Source: Gnetum montanum (Eukaryota > Streptophyta > Gnetopsida > Gnetales > Gnetaceae). Taken from it: 64,000 nt of DNA. Below are positions 1 through 10,457 of the stretch, piece by piece. Position 1 is the first letter of the stretch. Each line of letters starts with the position of its first letter. The notes beneath the pieces are model-generated. The model was not told the origin of the DNA. It did no database searches and saw only the letters and a program-made list of their open reading frames with translations. The DNA lies in contig MNCI01027230.1 of assembly GCA_015680685.1 (NCBI GenBank), positions 169,837 to 233,836 on the forward strand, read 5' to 3'. Made by a program: the position numbers and the translations under genes.

Positions 1-414
1 TTAAATACACTTAGTACGACCGCTTCGAGCATGTGTGCAGTGCTTGGTAACCCTATAACGATTAGCGTTTGGTAATCCCAGCAGCGTTGCACTGGTTCAG
101 GATGTTTACGGAAAGTGGGAATGGATACTAGTGTTAGGAGTACTTAGAACCTAGTTAATGAATAGTTAAATTAGATTAGTTACTTATATATCTCTCTCCC
201 CCTCCTTATTAGCACAGGATATAAAAGTCATATGCCTCAAGCTTACTTAACCATACAACCATGACATACAAGTAAGTTTGGGAAGACAACGATTAACCAA
301 CCCATTATCGTTCCACAAAGGTGCATAGGCACTTAGTCTTTGGAAATCAACCAAATTGTGCATGAACCACACGTATTCATATGGTTGAGTGTAAGTGTAC
401 CTCATTGCTCATTA
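1..414 (+). repeat. 3' part of an LTR, cut by the window start
   Basis: The sequence matches the second half of the C-type LTR at 27402-28215: the same order of the 'cttggtaa' and 'gattagcgtttgg' boxes, the 'gggaagacaac' box, and the closing 'tatggttgagtgta...gctcat' block. It ends in TCATTA where related LTRs end TCATCA. Nothing can be said about the other end, which lies outside the window. Confidence 0.7.
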
Positions 415-475
415 GCTACGATATCAGGCATTCAATATTGAAGTCGTAATATCACATATCTGCTATTAGAGCCCA

Positions 476-1289
476 TGATAAGACATCAAATATCCGATAT
501 CATTTGACACATGCCTACCTATAAATACAACACTTAGGTGCATAGTTGAATAATGAATTTTAGTCCCTGGTAGTAGAGGTTTTTCAATTTGTTTCTGTAA
601 ACTTTGGCTTAGCAATTAGAAGTGTGAATGTCCATAGTGTAGTGTGAATTAGTAAATGACATCTTTATCTAAGAATTTTGTACTTGGGTACAAGTGTGAC
701 TAAAAACAAAGATCGAGCTATTTCTCACTATTGCAACATTCCCCTAGATTTTCTATTTACTTATCATAATGTTTATTGTTTGCATTTAGAATATTTTCTT
801 ATTGTTCCTTAGTTAATGATTTACTTTTCTTTGCACTTTACTATCACTATTGTTAAGTGAAATGAGTATGACTAATCTCAAGCACTTAAGTGTGATTACT
901 TGGTAACCTAGTAGTGTTATTCCTTACTACACCCAAACATGGTACACTTGGTATCCCAGTGGTAGTTACACAAAGCCCAAGGTGTAAATGGAAGATTAGG
1001 ATTGGATGCTTACTGCCATAAGCTAGCATAGTATTTACCATTTTCTTTAGACTTAGACTTATTTTCACACTTTACCATTGTAGCTAGGAGATGTGACCCA
1101 CCAACATTAACATATCATACACCTCATTGAGAGCTAAACCATACACATAAATTTTTCTAGCTCCACATGGGAAGATAACAATCCAAAACTTTAACCAATT
1201 ACTAGCATATTCACATTGCCTCATCCATGGTGACATGTGAACACTCATATCTTATACGGTTTGGTGTTGGATTACTTCACTACTCATTA
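476..1289 (+). repeat. degenerate solo-type LTR
   Basis: It resembles the LTR at 28950-29724. It opens with TGATAAG, has a TATA-like box (tataaata near 531), a polyadenylation-like block followed by 'ttgcaacatt', the 'taacctagtagtg' box, and closes with 'ctactcatta'. The first about 60 bases after the preceding LTR (415-475) contain GATATC motifs and may belong to this LTR, so the 5' edge is uncertain. No target duplication was found. Confidence 0.5.
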
Positions 1290-2435
1290 TTATTATAATT
1301 TGAATGTATTGATAAATTACCTTTTTTAAAATAATGATTATTATATCATATTAATATATTAAGCAATAATATTTTGGTTGGTTTGCAAGAACTATGGTCT
1401 ATTAGTTTTATTTATAATATGTTATAAGTTTCAAAGCTTAATATTCAATGGTATTTTATCAATTCCCTTTGTCCAACTATTTTTCTCTTTTCCATCCTAT
1501 GAAATGAAACCCATTTATTTTACATCATGTTTATGTATAAACTTATTACTCATCTATTTTATATCACAACCCTTATTTTCTATTTGTGCTATGCTTAATC
1601 ATCTATGTTTCAAGTGAATGATAAAGATAAAAGAAAAATTAAAATTAGAGGATTTAAGGCTTTTATGCTTGACTGGGAAGTGTTTTTAAAAATGTAATGA
1701 CTTTTTAGAACATAAATTTATTTTAAGTTTTAAACGTCACTTCAACCTTGGCATAAAAAATTCACTAAAATTTATTATAAGTATAGACCATAACAGTAGC
1801 ATAAATACTAAGGGTTGTTTTCTTGTTGTATGTTTTGTTTTGGTAGCTATTTATTGACTCTACTTATCAATATTCAAAAGCAAGAAGTAGCAATTTGATT
1901 TGTATTCATTAAAATTATAGCCTTATGTGGCAACTTTGACTGTAAATATGCATAGGTTGATAAAGATAACATTTCATTACTAACTGTAATAATAGTAAAT
2001 GGTATTGAAAAATTCATTTATTCAATGAGATAGCAACAATTTTCGTAGTTATATTTTTCCTAAATCTAAAGTTAGATAACAAAATAGTTCAATGACATTT
2101 GTAAATATCACATAATATAACTACACAATGCTTGCTTTAACAAAATCTCAATTAGTATTATGTAGCTTCCAAAAGAGCTTACAGTAAGTAGAAGAATTTA
2201 TCTACAAATAAAAAGATATGTGTTAGTAGTACACTAGTTGGAAAAATGTATAGGAAAATGTACAAAATTTCATCAAATAAAATAGATATAAGCCTTACTT
2301 TATTATTGAGATGATGATATTTTTAATTCATATGATATTTTGTCATTGTTGGAAAATTGTTTAATTGTTTCCTTTATTGGCTAGAGTTCTCTTATTTGAT
2401 CGACATTGTTTCATCGCTCTTATACTTCTCTAAAC
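1290..2435. other. AT-rich intergenic stretch, no feature recognised
   Basis: Low-complexity AT-rich DNA with frequent stops in every frame. An 80-codon open frame at 1378-1617 is rich in Phe, Ile and Leu, as expected of translated AT-rich DNA, and shows no domain. This is the pre-insertion flank of element A: the five bases at 2436-2440 (CTTGA) are repeated at 10453-10457. Confidence 0.6.
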
Positions 2436-2440
2436 CTTGA

Positions 2441-3252
2441 TGATGGGATGCAATATCGCATCCGCCGTAATATCGCATCCCCCGCAATATCACGTACACG
2501 ATATTGTGGTGCATCACCAAGTCTATAAATAAGAGGTGGCTCTCCCTTGTTTCTCAATCTAGATCTAGACCCTTAGCAAAACTTTGGCAGTTTTTCCCCT
2601 CCAGAGATAGAATAATTTTCATGTGCCTGCAGTAGGAGCTCCAAAGTGAACAGATCTTTATTCGAGCAAATATTGTACCTAAACACAAGTTTGTGTACGG
2701 AAATAAAGATGAACTTTTGGATAAACCTTGTAGTGCATGGACTAGGCTAAATAGGATTTTAATTAATGTTATTTATTTCTTGTCATTTAAATGCTTTATT
2801 AGTTAATTAAATCTCTCTCAAACCTTCTCCCATAGTTAAGTGCATTTAGTACGACCGCTTCGAGCACGTGCATTACGCTTGGTAATCCCAGTAATGAATA
2901 GCGTTTGGTAGCCAATGTTGCATTGGTTTAGGGTGTGAACCGTAAATGAGAATGGATGTTGATGCTAGGTTAATTAAGGCTTAGTTAGTTAGTGAAAGTT
3001 AGTTAATTAGTCTCTTCACCCTTCACCTCATTAGCATAGGAGATAAAACATAAAAACTATAAAAATCACATACCTCAAACTTACTTAACCATACAACCGT
3101 GACAAATACAAGTAAGTCTGGGAAGATAATGAATGATTAACCTTAAGTGTTCCATAAGGCGTGTAGGCACTTAGTTTGCAGAGTTTGACCGGATCACGCA
3201 TGTAATGCTCGTATTTGTATGGTTGAGTGTAGGGGTATCTCGCTACTCATCA
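2441..3252 (+). repeat. 5' LTR of element A
   Basis: 812 bp, TG...CA ends. U3 carries several near-palindromic GATATC/AATATC motifs (2451-2505). A TATA box TATAAATA lies at 2523-2530 and an AATAAA signal at 2702-2707. The last about 180 bases differ from the 3' LTR at about 12 sites, almost all transitions, so this is not a recent insertion. The 3' LTR is 48 bp longer, much of it in the GATATC array. Confidence 0.9.
2523..2530 (+). promoter_or_regulatory. TATA box of the element A LTR
   Basis: TATAAATA followed by AGAGG. The same TATAAATAAGAGG block recurs in the related LTRs at 7133, 9723, 29001 and 55386, which marks it as the core promoter of this LTR family. The AATAAA at 2702-2707 would be the matching 3' processing signal in R/U5. 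Confidence 0.75.
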
Positions 3253-3253
3253 T

Positions 3254-3271
3254 TGGCGCCATTGCCGAGGA
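3254..3271 (+). other. Primer binding site, tRNA-Asp type
   Basis: TGGCGCCATTGCCGAGGA differs at two positions from the complement of the 3' end of plant tRNA-Asp (TGGCGCCGTTGCCGGGGA), the usual primer of Athila-type elements. It starts one base after the LTR end, the same spacing as in element C. Both differences are G-to-A. Confidence 0.85.
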
Positions 3272-3398
3272 CTAAGTGTTTGTGCGCTAAGTAGAACATA
3301 GGAAATTATCCACATCGTTGGGAGCTTAAACAAACCCTTAGGATTAATTAAACAAAAAAAATTATATTACGATTAATCAGCACACCGAATAAGACACA

Positions 3399-5367
3399 AT
3401 GTCTTCTTCTTTGAATAAAAGCACCTCACCACCTAGGGATCACACAAGAAATAGTCAGCGATCTAACACACATAACCAAAATCTTCCAGTTCCTCAGGAA
3501 TTCAGTGTGGTATATATTCATCCCAATGAGTGTATACCCAATTTTACCTTTATCCTCCATCAAGACGAACAACTGCGTTGACGTGACTTGCAAGGTCACA
3601 TAGTGTTACCCCCAGATCGGGCAGTCCCTAACATACTCCTTCGTGCTTTGGCACAAATAGACATGACACAGCTATATGCTGAATACATTGCAAAAGATTA
3701 TAACACAAGGGACTACCATCCCACAGAAGTGCAATGTCAATGGGACTTATGGCAGGAGAGTCACCACACATTGTTGAAGGGCAAAGGCCCCCGTAATGCT
3801 TCACCCATCATAAGAAAAATTAGGGGTGGTGAACCTATCTCTATAGGTTCTCCACAAAATGATGTTCCCCCTCCTAACAATAGTGAGGAGGTGGGGTATT
3901 AGAACTTACGCTCTACGATACACAACCCTGGTTCTGATCCCTATGAACACAAGCACAAGATAAGGATGAGCATTCTGATCGTTATCACAATTGGGGTAGG
4001 GAACACCAAAGTGAAGGTAGGAGGCATCATCATGGCGATGGCTCTCCTTCTTCTTCCCCTTCATCACATCACTCACCCTCTCCTTCCACATCTGGGCACA
4101 GTCATAAAGAGCATAACAGTGAGGATAAAGGTAAACAAGATGAGAGACCTCGATGAGAGAGTCGAGAGAGCGAGGATGAGGGCAGTCAAGAGAATCAAGG
4201 CATGAAAGAAGGGAAAGTAGGGAACAACATAGACATCATAGACGTCATGAGAGAGATGATCATGATGAACCCCTACTTGCCACCTGAAGTATGTTAGATA
4301 TTACAGAGGTAGTTAGAATACCTACAAGGCATCAGAAAGATAGTCAGATCAAAAGATTAGATATGAATAATATCCCACATTTCAAAGGGGGATACAACGC
4401 TAATTCGCAAAATAATTTATAGGAATTCCACGATGCCTGCACCTTGCAAAATATTGAGAACAAGTGCCAGAAATTAAAGTTGTTTACTAGGACACTCATA
4501 ACGGAAGCAGAGAGTTGGTATCAGTCCTTAGAACCAGAAACCATTAGGAGATGTAGTACAATGTTAGAGTTTTTCATCGATAAATACCAAATGTACTCTA
4601 GAGTATCTAACTTATGTAAGTAGATCCAAGGATGGAAGCAGGGTAATCACAAACCCTTAGATGCTTCCATGGGATGATACTATGCATTGCTACATCGTTG
4701 CTTGGGCCATGGTTATGCACAACGGGATCAACTCTGCCACCTCGTAGATGGGCTAAGACATGAGACTAGGAGAACCCTTGGGACTTATGCCCAAGGGAGA
4801 TTATCTAAGCTTAGATCCCATGAAATTCATCAATATTTGGATCAAGTAGCCAAAGAAGAAGGGGAGATATAGAAAAGAGAAAGTACTAAAGAATATAACT
4901 GCGATCCTTCCCTTTGAAAGAAGGGAGTGAGATTTCGCAATGAGGAGGATGAGTCACCACTCGAAGAGTTGGTGAATAGAAAAACCTTGTCGCTTCAAAA
5001 GCTAATAATAGAAGTATCGACTAAGGTAGATGAAATATGGAGCTCCTTAGACAGTAAAATTGAAACTATCCTGAAAATCATAGAGAAGTCTAAGGAGGAA
5101 CGAAGTAGTAATCATGGTAAGAAAAAGCGGAGAGATTCAGGCCATGCATGTGACAAGGGTAAGGGAAAAATGACTATCTCCGATGAGGTTGTGGATTCTA
5201 ACATAGACAATGATGGTGGATGTGAGATCTACCAATATGACCATCCTAAGGGATGTTGTCCAATAATCTCACATCTGCAAGAGTCTGAGGTGTATGTGCT
5301 CAACCCAAGACTTAACAAACAACAAGCACCCCAAAGGTTACCTTATCCCCAAGGTAACCCAAGGTAG
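3399..5367 (+). pseudogene. gag of element A, broken
   Basis: Structural capsid polyprotein that would package the element RNA. The start ATG at 3399 opens a frame with the N-terminal 'FTFILHQDEQLR' block shared with element C. It is stopped at once by a TGA (C has TGG). The frame continues 3588-3902. The conserved gag core follows at 4420-4870, including 'LFTRTLITEAESWYQSL' and 'LCHLVDGLRHETRRTLG', then a basic Lys/Glu-rich segment at 4927-5367 and a zinc-knuckle remnant 'CEIYQYDHPKGCC' in which the second Cys seen in C has become Tyr. Internal stops at 3901, near 4421, 4621, 4675 and 4870 are TAG or TGA where C reads CAG, CAA or CGA. Several frame changes are also present. It is clearly gag but not translatable. 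Confidence 0.85.
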
Positions 5368-5514
5368 TTCCACCAATCGTTAACATACTATCCAAGAGGA
5401 ACTCCGCCACAACCTATCGGGTAATATCAGTAGTAGCAATACCCACAGTCATGGGGGATGCCACCACCTAGATAACAATACTCTTACCAGCAACCAGATC
5501 CTTATGGCTATTAC

Positions 5515-6440
5515 ATGCAGCAGCCGATTTCTCCAAGTGATTCTATGGGTCACACAGCCCCACAACATCACTACCAAGTTTGGGAGTATTTTAGGACTCC
5601 TTCTCCTATGGAAGATACACCACATGCGTACCATCCTCTGAATCCATCTGCCACTCATCCGTCGATAGTTCCACTACCACCTGCTCCAACAATGCAAGGG
5701 GAACTCCCAACTCAACCACAACAACGTAATGCTACGAGAGCTGTAAACCTTCAACCCACTGCTGGTTCTAACAACCACAAGAAGAGAAGACCTTTCTTTA
5801 GAACCAAAAGCCCAAACAAGCTCTCACAACCACAAGTGGTTGAGTCTATGCATGCTCCTCCAACATACAAGGCTTCAGAGCTCCCTTCAAACCAACAACA
5901 AGGCTTAACGCATACGGTTATGTTAACACATACCATTACCAACTAGATCAAGGTGGGCTACCTTCCTAGGAAACTCTCTGACCCTGGAAGTCCCTTAATC
6001 TGCCTCCAAGTTGTCGAGAACGAACCACATAAGGCTCTTCTTGACTCAAGTTCCAAAGTCAACCTAATCTCACGAGAAATGTATCAAGCTTAGAACCTGC
6101 CCCAACTCAAGAAGAGGAATATTCAACTAGAGCCAGCTGACCAGTCCATCACCATTTCCTTGGGATTGGTGGAGGACATCGTTACCACTATGTGTGGTTG
6201 GTCATACCTAGCTGATTTCCTGGTGATAGAAGTCAATAGTAACAAAGGGAAATTTCCAATTATAATGGGGAGGGCATGGCTTAGCAACATCAACGCATGC
6301 ATAGGGATCCGTGATCTTTCCTTGGAAATATCTAACGAAAATATTTATGGAAATATCGAGAAGAAGAAAGTTCCATGCATCACATATAGTGACTCAGAGG
6401 GTGATGACATGGAGGAATTCTCAGCATCTCCTACATGCAA
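5515..6440 (+). pseudogene. gag C-terminus and aspartic protease of element A, broken
   Basis: A proline- and glutamine-rich linker (5515-5946) leads into a retropepsin-like domain (about 6030-6400). The protease would mature the Gag-Pol polyprotein. The active-site triad Asp-Ser/Thr-Gly is here 'LLDSSSKVNLIS': the Gly is Ser, a GGT-to-AGT change, so the site is likely dead. The distal part is well kept, with 'GWSYLADFLVIEV' and 'FPIIMGRAWLS' matching the flap and the Ile-x-Gly-Arg strand of plant gypsy proteases. Stops at 5944 (TAG, where C reads TGG) and 6091 (TAG, where C reads TGG) separate it from gag. The C counterpart is 49157-49795. Confidence 0.8.
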
Positions 6441-6639
6441 CTGGTGTGCCCAAGAAACACAGATACAATGGTGCCTGTATGTAGCAACCACACAACAAGA
6501 GAACACCCAATGGTTGACAGCTGATCAAGAAAGCAGCCCACCAACATGCATGAAACAAACTGGGGGAACAACTCATGGACATAATGAAGGCATAGATACA
6601 TTAGAATATGAGTGTCACCAACTTTCATCCCTTAATCTA

Positions 6640-6735
6640 AGAACATCAATTGGGAGAAGTTGGACACTTCTAAGAAATTCAAATAAACACTCATTATTTT
6701 GGATCTCTCCCTTTCAATTCAATCATGGGGGAGAT
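6640..6735 (+). other. Junction of the pol deletion in element A, with a polypurine-like tract
   Basis: Left of about 6690 the sequence aligns with the start of pol in element C ('atcaa(c/t)tgggga(a)aagttgg', 50038 onward). Right of it the sequence aligns with the end of pol in C, just before the purine tract TCATGGGGG (6723-6731; C 52987-52995). The intervening reverse transcriptase, RNase H and integrase (about 2.9 kb in C) are absent. A short 'actcaytatt' similarity at both edges suggests microhomology-mediated deletion. Confidence 0.75.
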
Positions 6736-7025
6736 AGCCACCTATGCTAATCATTTAGGGACCTCAATTCTTTTTTGTTTTTTGTTCTACACATTTTTTT
6801 TACACATTTTTGTCTTACAAATTTATTTAACTTTTCTTGTTTTTTTTTACAACATCGTTATACTTTTTCATTTCTTTATGTGTGTGTGTTTTATCCATTT
6901 TTTTAAGTTTGTCATTTAATAAGTGTTCTTCATGATGGTATGAACTATTTTCCTATTGATTACTAATGTTTGATTTTTACCTTTAAGTTATGATGTTGAT
7001 ACTAAGGTATGGTTCTTTTGATATG

Positions 7026-7985
7026 ATAGGTGATGAGATGCAATTTACATGAGCTGTGATATCACGTACACGATATCAAGGCCACCGTGATATCGCATCA
7101 TCCCCTGCGATATCGCGGTCCGTCACCAAATCTATAAATAAGAGGTGGCACTCCACTTATTTTCCATCTAGAGTTAGAAGTAGGGAAACTCTAGCAGTTT
7201 GATCACTCTAGAGATAGAATATTTTCCATGTGCCCGCAGTAGGAGTCCCCAAGTGAATGGATCTTTATTCGAGCAACATTGTACTTGAACGCAAGTTGTG
7301 TACGATAATAAAGATGAGCTTTGTGGATAAAACTTGCAGTCATGGAATAGGATTTATTACTTGTTATTTATTACCCTGTAGTAGCACGCCATGAGTACGA
7401 CTTGATTACGAGCATTTACGGATGTGTACGGCTAATCAAGGAATCGACTGCTCATTGCGATTAGATTCTCTCACCCTCAACTCCTAGAATGCGGAATGAG
7501 TACGACTTGATTATGAGCATCTAAGGATGTGTACGGCTAGTCAAGGAACAAAAGCTCATTACGCTTAGGCTAGTTAAGTGCCTCAGTATGACCACTTTGA
7601 GCACGTGCATTACCCATGGTGATCCCAGTAACGATTAGCATTTGGTAGCCGTGGTTGCATAGTTCAAGGTGTGTATGGTAAGTGGGAACAGATGTTGATG
7701 CTAGTTAATTTAGACTTAGTCATTAGTTAGAGTTAGTTAGTTTCTCAACCCTTCACCTTGATAGCATAGGAGAAAAACATAAAAGATTATAAAAATCATA
7801 TACCTCGAACTTACTTAACCATACACCGTAACAACTACAAGAAAGTCTGAAAAGACAATGAATGATTAACCCCAAGTGTTCCATGGGGCGTGTAGGCACT
7901 TAGTCTATGGAGTTCGATCAGATCGTGCGTGCTACGCTTATTTCGTATGGTTGAGTGTAGGGATACCTTGCCACTCATCAATAGG
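7026..7985 (+). mobile_element. Solo LTR nested in element A
   Basis: LTR 7031-7980 begins TGATGAGATG and ends CCACTCATCA. The target duplication ATAGG lies at 7026-7030 and 7981-7985. Removing the LTR and one duplication copy restores the sequence seen uninterrupted in element C ('aataggtaatgagtcc', 53251 region). It has GATATC motifs in U3, a TATA box near 7133 and AATAAAGA near 7308. It is 950 bp against 812 for the 5' LTR of A; much of the excess is a duplicated block at 7391-7560. Confidence 0.9.
7391..7560 (+). repeat. Duplicated block inside the solo LTR
   Basis: Two copies of a unit reading 'gagtacgacttgatta(c/t)gagcat', then 'ggatgtgtacggct', then 'tcaaggaa', start at about 7391 and 7497. 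The same unit occurs three times in the solo LTR at 55297-56084 (about 55646-55917). The unit lies downstream of the AATAAA signal, that is in R/U5. Confidence 0.7.
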
Positions 7986-9581
7986 CAATGAGTCCACTTC
8001 ATCCATTCATCCACAAATTTCTATGGTCTCTCTTGGCTTGGAACTGTACAATCCCTTTTTCAATAATAAGAACTATAACGAATTGGTGATTGGGCACTTC
8101 TCAAACTAAGGAAGGACTCAAGGATTGAAAAGGATGTGACTTCAAGGGAACTTGATGCATTTGTGTTGGCCATTCTCTTGGGTGCTTGGATGTTTTCTTC
8201 TTGAGTTTTCTTGCCATTTCGATGTTACCCACTTATTAGGAAGCTGAGCAAATAAAAATAATAATTCTTTGCATGGTGTGGTTCTCCCACAAAAACACAA
8301 AAAAAAAGAAAAAAAGTGAGAATTCAAAGCACACCCCTTAGATGAAATAATCATTTTGGCTACAAGAACTGGTTATGGAACTAAAATAAACATGTTCCCT
8401 CTAACTAAGGCCCTCCTTGCTTCCCATTCTCTCCTCCTTCGTTTCGTGGGAATGGTGGTGGCTCTTGGGTGAAGGAATTCTTGTTATTCAAGTGGATGGA
8501 TTGGCCAAATGCATTAATGCGAAGTCACTGGATTTGGTTTGTTGAGGCTGGACTTGGAATAGGATCTACTAAGTGACATTAATCATTAAAATACACAAGG
8601 GGTTGTACACCACCTTATTCTTGAGATTCCATTCCATTACCTTCTTTCCATCATCCTTCCTCCATTGTTCACCTCATTGTCGGTTGTATCAGTAGTTCAT
8701 ATCTTGGTGGATGCATTGTTTCCTTTTTGGTAAATTCTTGTGGTTAAGAATTTAACTCTTGTTCCAAATAACATTCCTAGAGCCTATGGACTCTTTGAAT
8801 GTGGGTTTTTCAAGGCATTAAGGGCATGAGCCTGCTTTGGGAAGGACCCACTAGCATTCCCACTTGGTGCATCTGTTAAATTCTTTCCCTTAACATTTTT
8901 TGCAATCCATTCTATTTTGTTCATTTCCATCTTGACATCCATTTCATCGACATTATAGTTGTCTATTTTTCTCCATCATCCTTGTTCTTTTTCCTTCTCC
9001 ATTCTATCACTACTGGAGGTTCGCTCTTAGTCATGGGGGTCCTGACCCAATTTTTTTGATTTTCGCCTAACCCCTACACCTTCGGTAGCCACTATTATAT
9101 ATCTCTAGATCTGTATCATCCATACCACAACTCAGCCAATGGACATTTTAACCGAAGCAAGGTATTAACTACATTGTGATTCATTTACCCTTGCTAATAT
9201 AAGACTATGTTATGTGTGCAGATGGCAATCATACAACAACAAATTGGATCTGGAAGGAACACTTGGAATGGATCGATGCTAAAGTAGCTATGCAAGGAGC
9301 AAGATTGATGGTGCACTTATGGATGGACAACGAAAGGCAAAATCTTGGCATTGGCAATAGCAAACTTCTTCTCTCTTCTCATCTCTCTCCCAGCTGCCAA
9401 ATAAGGCCCGATGTCAAATGTATAAGGTGTTCACTCTTGTTGTCGTGAACACCAATATTGTTTTATTCTATAATGATGATCCGTTCACATGTCATTCCAT
9501 TCACCATTAGTTCCATTCAAGTCAATAATCCAATACCTTCCCAATATTTTGTAAGGAACTCGAGAATGAGTTTTCATTCAG

Positions 9582-9592
9582 TCATGGGGGTA
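9582..9592 (+). other. Polypurine tract of element A
   Basis: TCATGGGGG followed by TA lies directly against the 3' LTR start (TGATGGGATG at 9593). The position and the G-run fit the primer for plus-strand synthesis. C has TCATGGGAG, TA at 54921-54931 in the same place. Confidence 0.75.
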
Positions 9593-10452
9593 TGATGGGA
9601 TGTGATATCGTGGCGGATACAATATCACGTACATGATATCGCGTCCGCCACGATATCGTGTACGCGATATCGTGTTGTCCCTTGCGATATCACGTATGCG
9701 ATATTGCAGCGGGTCACCAAGTCTATAAATAAGAGGCAGCTCTCCCTTGTTTCTCAATCTAGATCTAGACCCTAAGCGAAACTCTAGTAGTTTTTCCCCT
9801 CCAGAGATAGAATAATTTCCATGTGCCCATAGTAGGAGCTCTAAAGTGAACGGATCTTTATTCGAGCAAATATTATACCTGAACATAAGTTTGTGTATGG
9901 AAATAAAGACAAAATTTTGGATAAACCTTGTAGTGCATGGACTAGGCTAAATAGGATTTTAATTACTATTATTTATTTCTTGTCATTTAAATGCTTTATT
10001 AGTTAATTAAATCTCTCTTAACCCTTCTCCCATAGTTAAGTGCATTCAGTACAACTGCTTCGAGCACATGCGTTACGCTTGGTAATCCCAGTAATAGATA
10101 GAATTTGGTAGCCAAGGTTGCATTGGTTCAGGGTGTGAATAGTAAGTGGGAACGAATGCTGATGCTAGGTTAATTAAGGCTTAGTTAGATAGTTAAAGTT
10201 AGTTAATTAGTCTCTTCACCCTTCACCTCATTAGCATATGAGATAAAACATAAAAACTATAAAAATCACATACCTCAGACTTACTTAACCATACAACCAT
10301 GACAAATACAAGCAAGTCTGGGAAGACAACGAATGATTAACCTTAAGTGTTCCATAAGGCGTGTAGGCACTTAGTTTGTGGAGTTTGACCGGATCGCGCG
10401 TGTAACGCTCGTATTCGTATGGTTGAGTGTAGGGGTATCTCGCCACTCATCA
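9593..10452 (+). repeat. 3' LTR of element A
   Basis: 860 bp, TG...CA. Apart from the expanded GATATC array in U3 it aligns with the 5' LTR throughout. TATAAATA lies near 9723, and the terminal block 'gtatggttgagtgtaggggtatctcgccactcatca' is shared with the other LTRs of this superfamily. It is followed by the duplication CTTGA at 10453-10457. Confidence 0.9.
9604..9715 (+). repeat. GATATC palindrome array in U3
   Basis: Seven or so GATATC/AATATC cores set in alternating GC-rich arms. A perfect 14-bp inverted repeat (GATATCGTGGCGGA at 9604-9617, complement at 9644-9657) encloses 26 bases. The 5' LTR of the same element has a shorter version. The solo LTR at 55297 has a 16-bp perfect palindrome centred on GATATC (55320-55335). 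Such sites could bind a dimeric regulator; that is inference. Confidence 0.75.
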
Positions 10453-10457
10453 CTTGA

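Larger units (their letters stand above)
6732..9580 (+). other. 3' spacer of element A (between pol end and 3' LTR)
   Basis: After removing the nested solo LTR (7031-7980 plus duplication) this region aligns along its length with 52996-54918 of element C, so it is a normal part of the family. It is where envelope-like frames sit in some Athila elements, but no sense-strand frame with a signal peptide or membrane segments is seen. It starts with a T-rich stretch (6770-6930). A further TCATGGGGG copy lies at 9031-9039. An antisense frame near 8800-8890 matches the antisense frame 53927-54217 of C. Confidence 0.65.
2436..10457 (+). mobile_element. Element A: Ty3/Gypsy (Athila-like) LTR retrotransposon, pol-deleted
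   Basis: A complete insertion with target duplication CTTGA on both sides (2436-2440 and 10453-10457). LTRs run 2441-3252 and 9593-10452; both begin TGATGGGATG and end CTCATCA. A tRNA-Asp-like primer site follows the 5' LTR after one base, and a purine tract (TCATGGGGG, TA) abuts the 3' LTR. Inside are gag and protease relics, then a 3' spacer. Reverse transcriptase, RNase H and integrase are missing: compared with element C, about 2.9 kb is gone at a junction near 6690. A younger solo LTR interrupts the 3' spacer. With its pol gone and its remaining frames broken, the element could move only with help from a relative such as C. Confidence 0.9.

Noticed and set aside
3254-3271. tRNA-Asp gene fragment
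   Set aside because: Only the 18-base acceptor complement is present, placed one base after an LTR, which is a primer site.
6732-9580. Envelope-like gene in the 3' spacer of the Athila-type elements
   Set aside because: No sense frame of useful length, no signal peptide and no membrane pair in either A or C.
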